Positions 50,201 through 63,546 of a stretch of DNA of 64,000 nucleotides are shown here, one piece after another. The notes under the pieces are model-generated. The model ran no database searches. It saw only the letters and a list, made by a program, of their open reading frames with translations, and was not told where the DNA came from. This stretch comes from Ceratopteris richardii (Eukaryota > Streptophyta > Polypodiopsida > Polypodiales > Pteridaceae), in assembly GCA_020310875.1 (NCBI GenBank), contig CM035423.1:121699722-121763721 (forward strand), in the 5' to 3' direction. A program made the translations under genes and the position numbers. The stretch's first letter is position 1, and each line of letters begins with the position of its first letter.

Positions 50201-50980
50201 ATATATTGAAACATTGTTGTAGCATTTTGGCCTTGAGGGTTATAAACCTATAACCTCTCCTATTGAGACAGGTATTTAGTTGAGTCTTCATGATGCATGA
50301 GATGCATTTGATGTTGTTCTCTATCATCAGGCTCTTGGATGCTTGATTTATTTATGCATTACTTAGCTAGATATTTAGTTTTCTCTCTCACAAATGAGCA
50401 AGTTTATGCATTGTCAAGGTGTGAAGCATTGGTAGGCAATTAAGCACATCTTTTTCTACTTCAGTGGTACCCGGCTACTTGGATTGCTTTATCCCAAGGG
50501 TGGATCACTACCCCCAAATTTACATGCTTTTTTTGACTCTAACTGGGCTAGTTGCTATGACACTCGTGTGTCCACTACTTGCTTTTGCTTCATGCCTGGT
50601 AGCTCGTGTATATCTTGGTGAGAACCAAGCAGCCTACTGTGGCCACTTCTAGTTGTAGGGTAGCTTTCACAATGACACTTGAGTGTGTGTAGCTAAGACA
50701 CCTTATGGCTGATTTTGGTGTTGGTTGGTCTTCTGCCACCACCATCTTCACTAACAGTCAGAGCACATTGGTAGTTGCAAGGAACCTTGTGTTCCATGCT
50801 CACACTAAGAACATTGAGTTGCACTATCATTATGTGAGGGAGAGGTTCTATGTTGGAGAGATCAGTTTGGCATATGTGCGCACACAAGAGAACATTGTAG
50901 GCCTTTTCATAAAGGTTGTGCCTAAGGAGAAGTTTGAAGCTTTTTGCAAAGCTTTGGGCTTACTTCCTTTTGTGGATTGA
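47270..50980 (+). pseudogene. Copia family D pol with internal duplication and shuffling
   Basis: Protease remnant WYFDSGSTKQIT near 47280. Integrase appears twice: a decayed copy at 47930-48340 (HSDVCGPMQT, TLHSDRGEEYMFSNFSAFLA, ERKNKSLMEMARY) and a better one from 48640 (SSDFNAFLDENGIKHQCTSP, YTPQQNGVVERKNRSLMEV, then CPTKALQSITPYEAWHGCKP). Between them at 48555-48640 is a displaced RT piece, LLLCFGLEDYKPIVTPLETS. RT at 49460-50290 includes IGTKWVYKLKHKLDG, ARLVAKDYAEERGIDFDETF, VVYVDDMLVPGP and FEMSDLGHLYHYLGMQF. RNase H (DSNWASCYDTRVST) has many stops; the last segment is open to LLPFVD. Confidence 0.88.
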
Positions 50981-51053
50981 TTCCACATAGCTTGGCAATT
51001 CCTTATAAATGAGTGCTAGATCCTTGTTCACCCCATCACTCCCAAGGTGGATT

Positions 51054-51209
51054 TGTTTATATATTTTGGTAGTGATATGTGTGAACACACTAGGACCACC
51101 AAGGCATTTTGTTCCCTCTTTAGGAGGTCTTTTTCCCCCTACGTGTATATATGCTATTACCCTAACGGGTCACTTATCTTTGTACATTCAATTCAGTATT
51201 ATGTGTTGT
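51054..51209 (+). repeat. 3' LTR of family D copy 2, truncated
   Basis: Begins TGTTTATATATTTTGGTAGTG and matches the complement of 14505-14735 through CTTATCTTTGTACATTC. It ends abruptly at TGTTGTGC. Confidence 0.82.
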
Positions 51210-51232
51210 GCATACATAGTTGTGTGAACGGA

Positions 51233-51713
51233 ACCACTCATTATGGTATTCTTTATGAAGAAGGATCATCTCCGGTGAGATACTATGGCTCATATTGGGC
51301 AAGAGATATAAATACTAGAGAGTTAGTTTCTAGATATTTTTTTTCTTTAGGATTAGGGATTTTCACTTGGATCATTAAGAAGCAAGAGACTGTAGCATTG
51401 TCTTCTACTAAAGCTCAGTACAAAGCCGCACGTGTTGTAGCATGTGAAGTAGTATGGTTGACGAGGATCCTATGGGACAAAGGAATACAAAGACAAAAGG
51501 CTACAAAGTTGAAGTGCGACAACCAAAGTTGCATGGCCATCGCAATGACAGCTTTACCAAGTCTCTTGGGAGAGAGCAATTGCATTCAGACTTTGCAAAG
51601 CTTTTCATTCGATAAGGAGGTAGTTCACCACAGGGTGTACATTTAGGTAAGGTGTTAGATATGCTCAATACTCCACCCTCGAGTGACCAGAAATGATCCA
51701 TTGTGATCTAAGT
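51233..51713 (+). pseudogene. Copia RNase H fragment (probably family C)
   Basis: An open stretch with GTTHYGILYEEGSSPVRYYG, GIFTWIIKKQETVALSSTKA (copia RNase H signature, with the usual AEY as TKAQY), ACEVVWLTRILWDKG and KLKCDNQSCMAIAM. It then degenerates before the LTR at 51714. RT and everything upstream are missing. The position directly before a family-C LTR suggests it is that element's 3' end. Confidence 0.8.
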
Positions 51714-52372
51714 TGTAGGGCCCCCATTATGAGGAGAAGCCATTGTGAGAGTCAAACATTTGTGGAACCCTAACTTTCAAGTTAGATGACATCTATGTGT
51801 GATTGTTGATGTTAATAGATGATCTTTGTGATCCTAGCCATTAGGTTAGGTAAGGCATAAACTTCTAGGCCACTAACTTGTCGTTCAAGTAAAAATATAG
51901 GCCATGTGGCAATGCATGCTTTCCCCATAGAATCTTAATGGGGGAGTGCAAAGGGGGGAGTTGCCCACTTCCGCGAGATCCGAGCGGCCTATCCATCTAC
52001 CTTATAGGGCTGAGATAGTAGGAATTATGGTCATATAGATATTTTCATATTGTATATTTTGCTAACTTTTTTGTATCTCCCCAAAATGTTTATCCATACC
52101 AACTACCCTTGTAAAAGCTATATAAGCATGGCCCAAGTTTCTTTACGAAGAATTGCACACTAGTAAGCCCTTGATCTAGAGTCTATCTAGATTCCCATTT
52201 AAGCTCCACATGGGGATCCCATGGGTGGATAGCAGCATCATTGTAACCACATTATGCTTGGCAATCTCATAATTTGAGTTCTCTATCTCTGATTCTTTGT
52301 CTATCTTTGTCTACATTTTCTCTCAACTCTATGTACTAGACTATTTTGCAATGCTATTATTTTCATATAGAA
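51714..52372 (+). repeat. 3' LTR of copia family C
   Basis: Begins TGTAGGGCCCCCATTATG, matching 8226 (GCCCCCATTATGAGGAGAAGCC shared), with a TATA-like CTATATAAGCATGG near 52119. The right end is obscured by the following TG-rich array. Confidence 0.75.
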
Positions 52373-52859
52373 TATATATATATATGTGTGTGTGTATGTG
52401 CATGTATGTATGTATATATGTGTATCTAAGTGTACATGTGTGTATGTATGTGCATCTATGTGTATGTGTGTGTATGTATATGATTTTGTATGTGTTTGTA
52501 TGCATGCATGTATGTATGTGTGTATATGTGTATGAGCATGTATGTATATATGTATGCATGTATGTGTGTATGTGATTGTATATGTGGGATCGTATATGTG
52601 TGATTGTGTGTGTCTATATGTCTATGTGGGTGTATGTATACGTGTGTATGTGTATGTGTATATATGTACATATGCATGTGTATGTATATGTGTGTCTGTG
52701 AGCGTATGCATGTGTTTTTATGTTTGTATGTATAGGTGTATGTGAGTGTGCATTTGTGTGTATGTGTGTGTATGCATATGTGTGTGAATGTGTATGTGTA
52801 TGTGCATGTGTGATGTATGTATGCATTTGTATGTGTATGCATGTGTATGTACATACCTC
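52373..52859. repeat. (TG)/(TATG) imperfect microsatellite array
   Basis: About 480 bp of TGTGTATG-type repeats. The overlapping Cys/Val/Tyr-rich and Thr/His-rich ORFs are artefacts. Confidence 0.95.
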
Positions 52860-54948
<2,089 letters not shown>

Positions 54949-54956
54949 TATAAATA
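54949..54956 (+). promoter_or_regulatory. TATA box
   Basis: TATAAATA, 93 bases upstream of the chosen ATG at 55042. This predicts a transcription start near 54980 and a 5' leader of about 60 bases containing a (GA)n tract (55012-55041). Confidence 0.65.
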
Positions 54957-55010
54957 TACGTAAAAGCAAAGACACCCACATTGTATGCTTTCTGTGTGTC
55001 CGCGCATCAC

Positions 55011-55041
<31 letters not shown>

Positions 55042-55341
55042 ATGAATATGCACGCTGCAACGTCTGGAAAGCCGATACTATTGCCGCTTCTGGTTATGGT
55101 GTACCTGCTTACGAAGGAGGGGATAGTCCGGCCGACAGAGGCAGGATGCCCAAGTCTGGTGGGTGTATGCAATGGAGTCCTGGGTGCACGTAACTGCAAC
55201 AACTACTGCTTAGGCTGTCACTACAGTGCCGCCTCCACCACATCCTGCACCAAATGCGCCAAGGGCAAATGCGAGTTTAAATGGTTGCCCCCCCGTCTGA
55301 CGTGCACCTGCTACGGCCCTTGCCGAGCCTGCAAAGCCTGA
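55042..55341 (+). CDS. Secreted cysteine-rich peptide, 12 Cys
   Basis: A 99-residue ORF. The N-terminus has a short polar start, a hydrophobic core (PILLPLLVMVYLLT) and a likely signal-peptide cut around PTEA-GCPS, so the product should be exported. The mature part of about 70 residues has 12 Cys: GCPSLVGVC, ARNCNNYCLGC, TTSCTKCAKGKC, then LTCTCYGPCRAC. An even Cys number suggests six disulphides. The family is unknown to me; plant defensin-like or other antimicrobial or signalling peptides are possible, but the spacing fits none I can name. The start at 55042 is preferred to the upstream ATG at 54985. That one lies at the predicted transcription start, and its extra residues are only a translated GA tract. 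Context: TATA box upstream and AATAAA downstream. The GC-rich coding sequence stands out from the surrounding repeats. Confidence 0.72.
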   Translation: MNMHAATSGKPILLPLLVMVYLLTKEGIVRPTEAGCPSLVGVCNGVLGARNCNNYCLGCHYSAASTTSCTKCAKGKCEFKWLPPRLTCTCYGPCRACKA

Positions 55342-55501
55342 TCGTCCGAAACACCATGCCACTCCAAAGATTCGCCTATGAACTCCTGATCTGCGGAGCC
55401 AAGCGAGAGTGCTGGCTTGGCGGACGATCCACCGGATGTCTGTTAAGTCATCCCTCATCGACCGCATACCCACTACCTGAATGCCTTAATCCGTGCATCT
55501 C

Positions 55502-55507
55502 AATAAA
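55502..55507 (+). terminator. Poly(A) signal of the 12-Cys peptide gene
   Basis: AATAAA lies 161 bases after the stop codon, a normal plant 3'-UTR distance. Confidence 0.5.
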
Positions 55508-55663
55508 CATTCGCATGAATAATCCTGTTTTGCGTTCCATTGGTTCTCGTGCCTGCAACATCCATCACTTTTACTCGTATGAGCCATGCCGCAGGTCCGC
55601 AACTATACTCCCCCTCTACCTATCAACATTCCGTTTGCCATTAGTTTCCTCTTTAGGCTAAAA

Positions 55664-56803
55664 GCGCGGGTTTCTTAAGACCGTGCATTGCTGCATCGTA
55701 GCGGTTTTTTACTTTACGCTTGATTCATCCTTACGTGTAATTGATTCATCCATAATTTGATTCTATCGTATCGTCTATGGAGACTTAGTAGAACTGTCTT
55801 CCCGATACGTGTGCGACGGTGTGCCTACTGCTGTGTGAGAGAGAGAGAAAGAGAGAGAGAGAAGAAACGACCATCCAGCGCCACTCTCGAGTCTCGAATA
55901 TTGTCTTGCCCTGTTTAAAAAAAAAAAGAAAAAAAAAAAGAGAGAGAGCATGTCGTTCTAGAATCTTACAGTACTCTCAAAAACTGGTTGGATTAAGAGC
56001 AAACTCATTTCGACCTAGCATTTAATCGAGGTTCAATATTTTTCTCTTACCCATGTATTTCTAACCAGTAACATAAGCTTTATCTACAACATGCATAGCA
56101 GATCTTTTTTATGTGCATGGATCCTCTTCAAGCAGAAATAGAACAAAAACTAGCTATTCAAATGATAAGACATCAACTATGTTCACTAGGATGAAGAAGA
56201 AGCTTGGAGCACAATCGGTTAGGGTTATAGGCATATATTCAAGAGGGGGAAAAACCTCCAAATAGGCACAATCGGTTACGGTTATAGGCATATATTCAAG
56301 AGGCGGAAAAACCTCCAAATAGGCAAAAAAAGTGCCCGTGATGGTCCTCATTGTGTTCACACACATTACTATTGAAATATACCAACACGTAAGTCATTAC
56401 ACTTTAAGCATGACGATGTGGTGAACCATGAATTCGGAAAGTCCGATAGAATGAGATATCCTATCAACTATCAACTATGAGCATATAGCCTCCTACTTTA
56501 GTGGAAGTGGACATATAGCCTCCTACTTTAGTGGAAGAGCAACATGTCGATAGTCTTAAAAGAACTTTCAAAGCGCTATATGTAAACATTGAGAGATTAC
56601 TGTTTCTAGATGTATCATGTGTGTAACTCCTTTGTAAAAAGATCTTCTTTTACACACACAAATACATTGTTGCTTCTATACATGATTATTGTGGAAGGTG
56701 TTATAAACTAGCTTGAAAAGGTTCAAGTAATTGATAATATAGGAAAATTTGGAGTGTTTGAAAAGTTAAACACTTCGTATAGATAATAAAATCTAACTAG
56801 ATC
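55664..56803 (+). repeat. Segmental duplication, copy 1 (of 61190-62354)
   Basis: Shares about 1.1 kb with 61190-62354, beginning GCGCGGGTTTCTTAAGACCG and continuing through the LTR fragment, AGCAACATGTCGATAGTC and AGATAATAAAATCT. It keeps the uninterrupted sequence after AATCT (56794), i.e. the empty site for the CACTA insertion at 62355. Two local tandem duplications (58 bp at 56209/56267 and about 30 bp at 56476/56506) occur only in this copy. Confidence 0.88.
56186..56386 (-). repeat. Family D LTR fragment
   Basis: AGAAGAAGCTTGGAGCACAA, GGTTATAGGCATATATTCAAG, AAAACCTCC and GTGTTCACACACATTACTA match 14550-14735 in order. Contains a 58-bp tandem duplication. Confidence 0.75.
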
Positions 56804-58157
56804 CTAGTGGAAGGTGTTGAAGGAGTGATAGAGATTGCACATGCATATGTGGACTCTCGTTAACTCTAGAGGTCATGTCGAAAAATCTATTTAATGGAAG
56901 GTTTGATGGAGAGTGATAGATCATACTCATGCATATGTAGTCTAGAATCTATAACAAAATGTTAGAGATTATTAAATGATTCTCTTCTTAGTCATTAATG
57001 GTCACAACCTTATGTTTGGCCATATCATCTTTCAAGCATAAGATGGTAATAAACATACATAACTCTCAAAAATTCACATGTGTCTAGATGTGCTCTACAA
57101 ATCCATTCTTTTGTGTACATATTCCAAGGCCTTACTTTTGTAGAAACTCCGAAAACATTCTATGTAAACACATAACATATGAGGTAGTATAAAATTTATT
57201 GGGAGAAAATTGGGGTTTCATAAAAACATTTGTTAAACAAGGATAAATATGTTGTAAAATAGGTGACATAGATATACGTCTTGTTATTTTAAGCATCTTA
57301 TTTCTTTATGTTAGATTTTAGTATGATTGTTGGATGTGAAATCTTGGATAAATCATACCCTTACAAATATCTAGAGGACCATTAGTTTCATTCAAAGTTA
57401 ATGTAAAGCTAGGCAACAATGAAATGGAGATAGTTTTAGTTAATCAACATTGGAACCTAGCTAATTGAAAAAACACCTACTCATCATGGGAGATGATGAT
57501 CTTTATGATTTCAAATGTAGAATACAAGGGCACAAGGTAAGCATTGAGCTGCATTTATATATATCTTCTTATATCATTATTGTTCATTTATCTTATAATG
57601 TTTTAGTCTATTATGAAATGTCCACATATTGGAAAGAGATTGGAAATAAACTCAAGGTCCTTCTATATTGGAGCATACATGGGACTAAAATTTCATTGTC
57701 ATAGCTCTTTTGTCAACTTTTAATAATTTATGATGTGAAGAGAGTGCAAATATTTTGTACAAAACTACTTTTGTAATGAAAATGTTTCTATGTTTCATTC
57801 AAATGTTTTCATCCACATTCTACTTATACCGATAGATTTTCAATTTTATGTTTGTGAGACTATTTTATCTTTTTTTTTTTTGTTTTTGTGATGTCAAATA
57901 TAAAATATTTCTTTCTAAAAGTCACTTTTATTTGTGGCTTCTATAAAGAATACACTTTATTTTAAGTTTCAAAAAGGTCGATTATTTATAGAAAAAAATG
58001 GGACTAGTCACTTAAAAAAAAATACCAGAGCTAAAAAGAAAGGAAGCTTTGTCCTAAGGCAATTGAATTGGAATTTGATGATATATCCTTTTTGGAAGCT
58101 TGATTCAAGGAAGAGCATTAGATCATTGGAAAAGCAAGGAGAGAGAACAATGGTAGA
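56804..58157. other. Non-coding region
   Basis: AT-rich. ORFs at 57465-57704 and 57934-58221 have no recognisable domain, and the second partly overlaps a duplicated repeat segment. No gene supported. Confidence 0.45.
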
Positions 58158-58293
58158 TATCAAGTTGAGGCATTTGAAGTCCAAGATAACCAAGCCTCAA
58201 AGAAATGCTATGAGGTATTGAAGCTAAGTCATCGCTCTTTTTTGCATATTCATTTTAATCTTTCCAAGTATCTCATAGGTATATGGCACTGAT
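58158..58293 (+). repeat. Short duplication, copy 1 (of 61040-61176)
   Basis: About 135 bp, from CAAGTTG(A/G)GGCATTTGAAGT to ATATGGCACTGATAG, repeated at 61040-61176 with few changes. In the second copy it joins directly to the larger duplicated block. Confidence 0.85.
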
Positions 58294-61039
58294 AGGGATG
58301 CATAATGCATATATGTTCCTTATATGGAATAGATACGGAAATGTAAAAACAAAAGTATAAATATATGCATCCCTCGAATTTTCATAAGAATAGATGCATT
58401 ACAAGGCATACAGGTAATTATGTAAATGCCGAAGAAAGGACAATGGAATTTCGGAAATGATTATGATGTGCCAAGCCTATCTACAAAATGGAATAAAAAA
58501 GATAAACATAGCCATGATGGAAGTGAGTCCTAGTTCCAAATTGTCTATTTATATTATTTTTGTCTCCCATGCTACATTAATGCGTGAAAGAATGCATTTT
58601 TAATGGATTATGTGAGTTCCTCACGCACCTAGAGTAATAGTTTTTTTCACTTATGTAGTTATAGCATAGAAAAATAGCAAAGTCTTTTTTATCATGGAAT
58701 GAACTTACCACCTAAAGATTGTTTGAAAATGCTCATAAAATGTTCATTATAGCATGACATGAAAAGGAATGGAAAGTATGAACATGTGTTAAATATAGAT
58801 TCATGTATTAAATGTTTAAGGAGGAATTCAATCTTTGGACCTTGTGCATGCTAAACATCTTCCAATAAAGATGTATATGTTTTGCGGCATACACCATTTA
58901 TGCATATCAATGAATTTTATCATTGATTGATGGGTTCATGGGAAAAGAGAGAGATCAAGGAAATTATTTTTAAGGTTAAGATACGAAATGACTTCTTATA
59001 TGAATTTGTAAATGACTTCTAGATATGAAGTCAGAAAAGGAAAAGCTTAATGGTGGATTCATATAACCATTATCCTTCTATGATTTTTATAAGTTGACTT
59101 AATCCAAGAACCAAAAAATTTTATCATGGATCAAAATCCTTATGCTTCAAGCCCTCCTTATGGATTCTCAAGTTCCATAAGAAACATGGCACGCCTGATT
59201 AGCAAGGCCAAGTACTCAAGCCTTACATCAAACAATATTTATCTTCCTCTTAAACCATGAATGATAGTAAAAAGAACTTGGATGAAAAGAAAAATCCAAG
59301 TCAGAAACTAAAAAAAAAAATCAGCACAAAGGAACTTTCATTGTGTAGCAATTGATTGAAGGTTCAACATACTAAGCACCCTAAGATGGTTAAACATTTG
59401 ATCATTGAGGAAAATGACCGCACTAATGGGCGAAGAGCATGTTATAACGTTACAAGCTTCGGAAATGAATGGTTGAACCATTTCATCCTTTTGAAATACA
59501 TTTTTCTTCCCCAATAAGGTCCTCCATTTTTTGACAAGAAGTATGATCCTTTTGGATCATTTTGGGCCTTTGAAAGAGTGTTGCTTCAGAAATAAATACA
59601 TGTAACTCTTTAAAGCATATCAAGAGAAGATGAAAATTAAAGGCTTAAGGATACTCTAAATACCATTACTTTAGAGTATGCACTATGATCTAGGGAAAAC
59701 TCATCAACGTGTTTAAGACCATGACCATTTGGTTCAATTAATGATGGGCTCAAAACTATTTCCTTGGAGATAGATGCATCACTATATCAATAAGATAATA
59801 TATAGTGTGAAAATACTATATCCACTATTAAATTACATATAAAAGATGTTTTGGGTTTCACATTATAAATGAATAAAGAGCCCAATCAAGATTAGAAGAA
59901 AGGCAAATTCTTCTCAAGTAAAACTTACAAGTCTTTAGAAGAATTTCGATAAATGGTACTTGATTAGAATAAGAGGAACAAAGTTTTGTCAATGAGGCAA
60001 TACCAAACTAAGATCTAAAATTTTCTACTCCAGGGTGATAGTGTAAATCGGGTGGTATGGAACTTTAAACTTTACAATGTCAATAAAGTGGAGTTGGAGG
60101 TATGGGACATCAGACTTGAGAATAATGGAAGCTTGAACTCTGTGATAATAAAATATTTGATCAATCAATTTGGAAGAAAGGAAGATTGAGCAGAAGTAAA
60201 GCTCCCATTGTTTTTATACTTAGGAAATTGGATGATCATCAATTTCCTTAGAGCATATAGTTTTTGGAGATGAAAACTCTTCAACAAGGGAAGAAAGGTA
60301 GCATTCACATGATGATTCTAAGAAAAAGATGCATTTCTTGACTCCACCATGAAAGTTACGGAGTACAATTCATATCAAGTACCTTGTGTTTGAGATTGAA
60401 ACTCAAAACAAAAAAAGAACGAGATATGCATGGATGAAAATCATGAAAGAATTCCAAAAGATAGCCTACTCAAGGGCTTGGAGCATATCCATAGTAAGGT
60501 ACTTGAGATTGGATAAGATTAATCTATGAAGATTGGTTGGAAAGCCTAACATATTGATTTAGTCAAAGGGATCAATATATTTGCTGATCCTTACAAGAAG
60601 AACACGTAAACGTTCTAAACAATGCTTAAGATTTAAGGAAGATATAACTCATGAGGGTATGAGTTCAATATCCCAAGTAGATTCGAGGGGTTATTATCCA
60701 CAAACATGATATCTAAAGGAGAAAAGGCTTGCCGTTATTTCAAATTAACTTGGGTAGAGGAATTTTGAGGAACTAAATTACTTACACTAGTTTAATGGTT
60801 CAAACCTTTTATCATTTGAAAAAAACATGCCAACGAAAGGTTAATAGTCAACCAAAGAAATCTATGAGATATAAGATTAATTGGCATGAGAATTATACAC
60901 ATATTCCTTGCTCTAATGTATAGGAAGCCAACAAATTCAAAGATGAAATATAGGATCATTGAGAACGATATGAGAGCATTGAGATGACAAAGAAGGTGGA
61001 AAGATGACAAAGAAGTTGGGGCATTTGAAGTCCAAGATA
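58294..61039 (+). other. Unassigned region with decayed coding-like stretches
   Basis: From ATG 59119 a 45-codon frame (MDQNPYASSPPYGFSSSIRN) is followed on the same strand by fragments such as PKMVKHLIIEENDRTNGRRA, NEWLNHFILLKYIFLPQ, DKKYDPFGSFWAFERVLLQK (59390-59600) and RVVWNFKLYNVNKVELEVWD (60050-60110). They are separated by stops. Composition looks protein-like but I do not recognise a family. It could be an old transposon or gypsy gag. Weak evidence. Confidence 0.25.
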
Positions 61040-62354
61040 TCAAGTTGGGGCATTTGAAGTGCAAGATAACCAAGCCTCAAACAAATGCTATGAGGTATTG
61101 AAGCTAAGTCATCGCTCTTTTTTGCATATTCATTTTAATCTTTCCAAGTATCTCATAGGTATATGGCACTGATAGCGCGGGTTTCTATACAATTCCAAGA
61201 GCGCGGGTTTCTTAAGACCGTGCATTGCTGCATCGTAGCGGTTTTTTACTTTACGCTTGATTCATCCTTACGTGTAATTGTTCAATTTGATTCTATCGTA
61301 TCGTCTATGGAGACTTAGTAGAACTGTCTTCCCGATACGTGTGCGACGGTGTGCCTACTGCGTGTGTGTGTGTGAGAGAGAGAAGAAACGACCATCCAGC
61401 GCCACTCTCGAGTCTCAAATATTGTCTTGCCCTGTTTAAAAAAATTAAAATAAAATTAAAGAAAAAGAGAGAGAGAGAGAGAGAACATGCCGTTCTAGAA
61501 TCTTACAGTACTCTCAAAAACTGGTTGGATTAAGAGCAAACTCATTTCGACCTAGCATTTAATCGAGGTTCAATATTTCTCTCTTATCCATGTATTTCTC
61601 ACCACTAACATAAGCTTTATCTACAACATGCATAGCAGATCTTTTTTATGTGCATGGATCCTCTTCAAGCAGAAATAGAACTAAAACTAGCTATTCAAAT
61701 GATAAGCCATCAACTATGTTCACTAGGATGAAGAAGAAGCTTGGAGCACAATCGGTTAGGGTTATAGGCATATATCCAAGAGGGGGAAAAACCTCCAAAG
61801 AGGCATAAAAAGTGCCCGTGATGGTCCTCAATGTGTTCACACACATTACTATTGAAATATACCAATACGTAAGTCATCACACTTTAAGCATGAAAGATGT
61901 GGTGGGATAGCTGCTAGTATACAACATGTTTTTACAATGTGAACCATGAATTTGGAAAGTCCAAATGAATGAGATATCTATCAACTATGAGTAATTCTAT
62001 ACAATTTTGATTGGAACATGGTGTTGAACTTTCCATTCAATGATCTCAGTATGTTTCCCTTTGTTTTAGACATATATCATCCTACTTTAGTGGAACAGCA
62101 ACATGTCGATAGTCTTAAAAGAACTTTCAAAGCCCTATATGTAGACATTGAGAGATTACTGTTCCTAGATGTATCATGTGTGTAACTCCTTTGTAAAAAG
62201 ATCACACACACACAAAGACAAATACATTGTTCCTTCTATACATGATTATTGTGGAAGGTGTTATAAACTAGCTTGAAAAAGTTCAACTTAATGATAATAT
62301 AGGAAAATTTGGACTATTTGAAAAGTTAAACACTTCCCCTAGATAATAAAATCT
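61040..62354 (+). repeat. Segmental duplication, copy 2
   Basis: 61040-61176 repeats 58158-58293, and 61190-62354 repeats 55664-56803. A short GCGCGGGTTTCT is present twice (61174 and 61199) at the junction. Contains a family-D LTR fragment at 61728-61868 (minus). The duplicated sequence ends exactly where the CACTA terminus begins. Confidence 0.88.
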
Positions 62355-62660
62355 CACTACAAGAAATAGGGGGGCGTGGCGATGCCCCTGAATTGAAAAA
62401 AAAATGGGTACCGTCGCTTATGTGACACTGTCGTCGCATAAGTGACAGTATAATTTTTTATTTTTTTTTTCGACATTCGTTGCATAAGCGATGCTAGCGT
62501 CGCTTATGCAACGCTAAATTAGAGTGTCGCAAATACCGTCGCTGATTAGCGATGTTGGCAAACTGAAGAGCGTTGCATATGCGATGCCCTGGCATGTAAA
62601 AAAAATCAATTGCTCCCGGCACATTTGTGCCAGGATTGGGATGCGAGAGCAAGAAGAGAC

Positions 62661-62702
<42 letters not shown>
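62355..62702 (+). mobile_element. CACTA (En/Spm) terminus, family B
   Basis: Starts CACTACAAGAAATAGGGG, a classical CACTA tip. Subterminal repeats such as GTCGCATAAGTGAC, GCATAAGCGATGC, GCGTCGCTTATGCAACGC and GTTGCATATGCGATGC alternate in both orientations over about 230 bp, followed by a GA tract (62660-62700). The interior is then lost or replaced by a gypsy LTR. The same terminus, inverted, is at 52860-53203. Confidence 0.82.
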
Positions 62703-62784
62703 AGAAGAAGTATTTTGTGAAGTATTTTTTATGGAAAATAATTGTAAAATGCCAAAAAACTTGTAAAAATATTTATGCAACAGA

Positions 62785-63523
62785 TGTAAAAATAAGGAAG
62801 AGTCTTCCTTATGTAGAGTAGAATCATATGTACTTTTTCTAGAATTTTTGGAAACTCCTAGATAGCATATTTTTAGAATAGAAGAGGAAAGGACCAAAAT
62901 TCAAGTGTGAAAAGGGACACTTGAAAATGTATAAAAGACACTTTCCTTATGAGAGGGTTGGTTATTTGTTTACATGCTATCCAAGTAAAGAGAGAGTTTC
63001 CTGTAGAAAATCGTATTTCTTCCTTTAGTGTGATTTCTTTGATTTGATTGAGTCTATTGTATGTGTATCCATGGAGATTTGTAAGCTTCTATTGTGTATT
63101 TCTGATGAATGTGTATGAAGAGAGTTGATTACTGATGTGTTGAGTGAAAAATTGATGAAGAATGGTGCTGGAGATGAAAATCTTCTGATTTTACAGAATC
63201 ACGATTGTCTCGTCTGAAGGTTACAGGTATCATTTTTTAGTTTTGACTTTATGATTGTATTCTACTGAGAAAATAACATGTTTTAGACACCAAGATTATT
63301 GAAAATGATGGAGTATTGCTCAAGATAATCCAAACCCTAGAAATTCCTCTTCATCTTCATTATTCTCAGAAATCCAGCCAGTTTTCTCTTATTTCTTGGA
63401 TTATATCATCTAGAAGGGGTTGTGGTCTCTTATATACTTCCAGGATTGACAAATATAAGATGTATTGTTGATTCTTTATGCTAAATGATTGGAGAGGACA
63501 ACTCCAAAGGGTAACAACAAACA
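62785..63523 (+). repeat. 5' LTR of a Ty3/gypsy element (start approximate)
   Basis: The inner end is fixed by ...AACAAACA and the primer site 5 bases on. TATAAAAG at 62930-62937 is the probable TATA box. The outer boundary is uncertain because the second LTR is outside the window. Confidence 0.55.
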
Positions 63524-63528
63524 TTTTT

Positions 63529-63546
63529 TGGCGCCATTGCCGGGGA
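63529..63546 (+). other. Primer-binding site, Athila/Tat-type gypsy
   Basis: TGGCGCCATTGCCGGGGA differs at one base from the TGGCGCCGTTGCCGGGGA site usual in plant Athila/Tat gypsy elements. Confidence 0.8.

Larger units (their letters stand above)
45729..51209 (+). mobile_element. Ty1/copia LTR retrotransposon, family D, copy 2, with shuffled pol
   Basis: A plus-strand relative of the element at 14505-16220. It has a 5' LTR fragment (45729-45880, U3 missing), a degenerate primer site TGGTATCATATT (45884-45895), gag from ATG 46222, and pol to 50980. The 3' LTR start TGTTTATATATTTTGG at 51054 is truncated at about 51209 against a family-C fragment. The coding region has many stops and contains an internal rearrangement. 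Confidence 0.9.
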
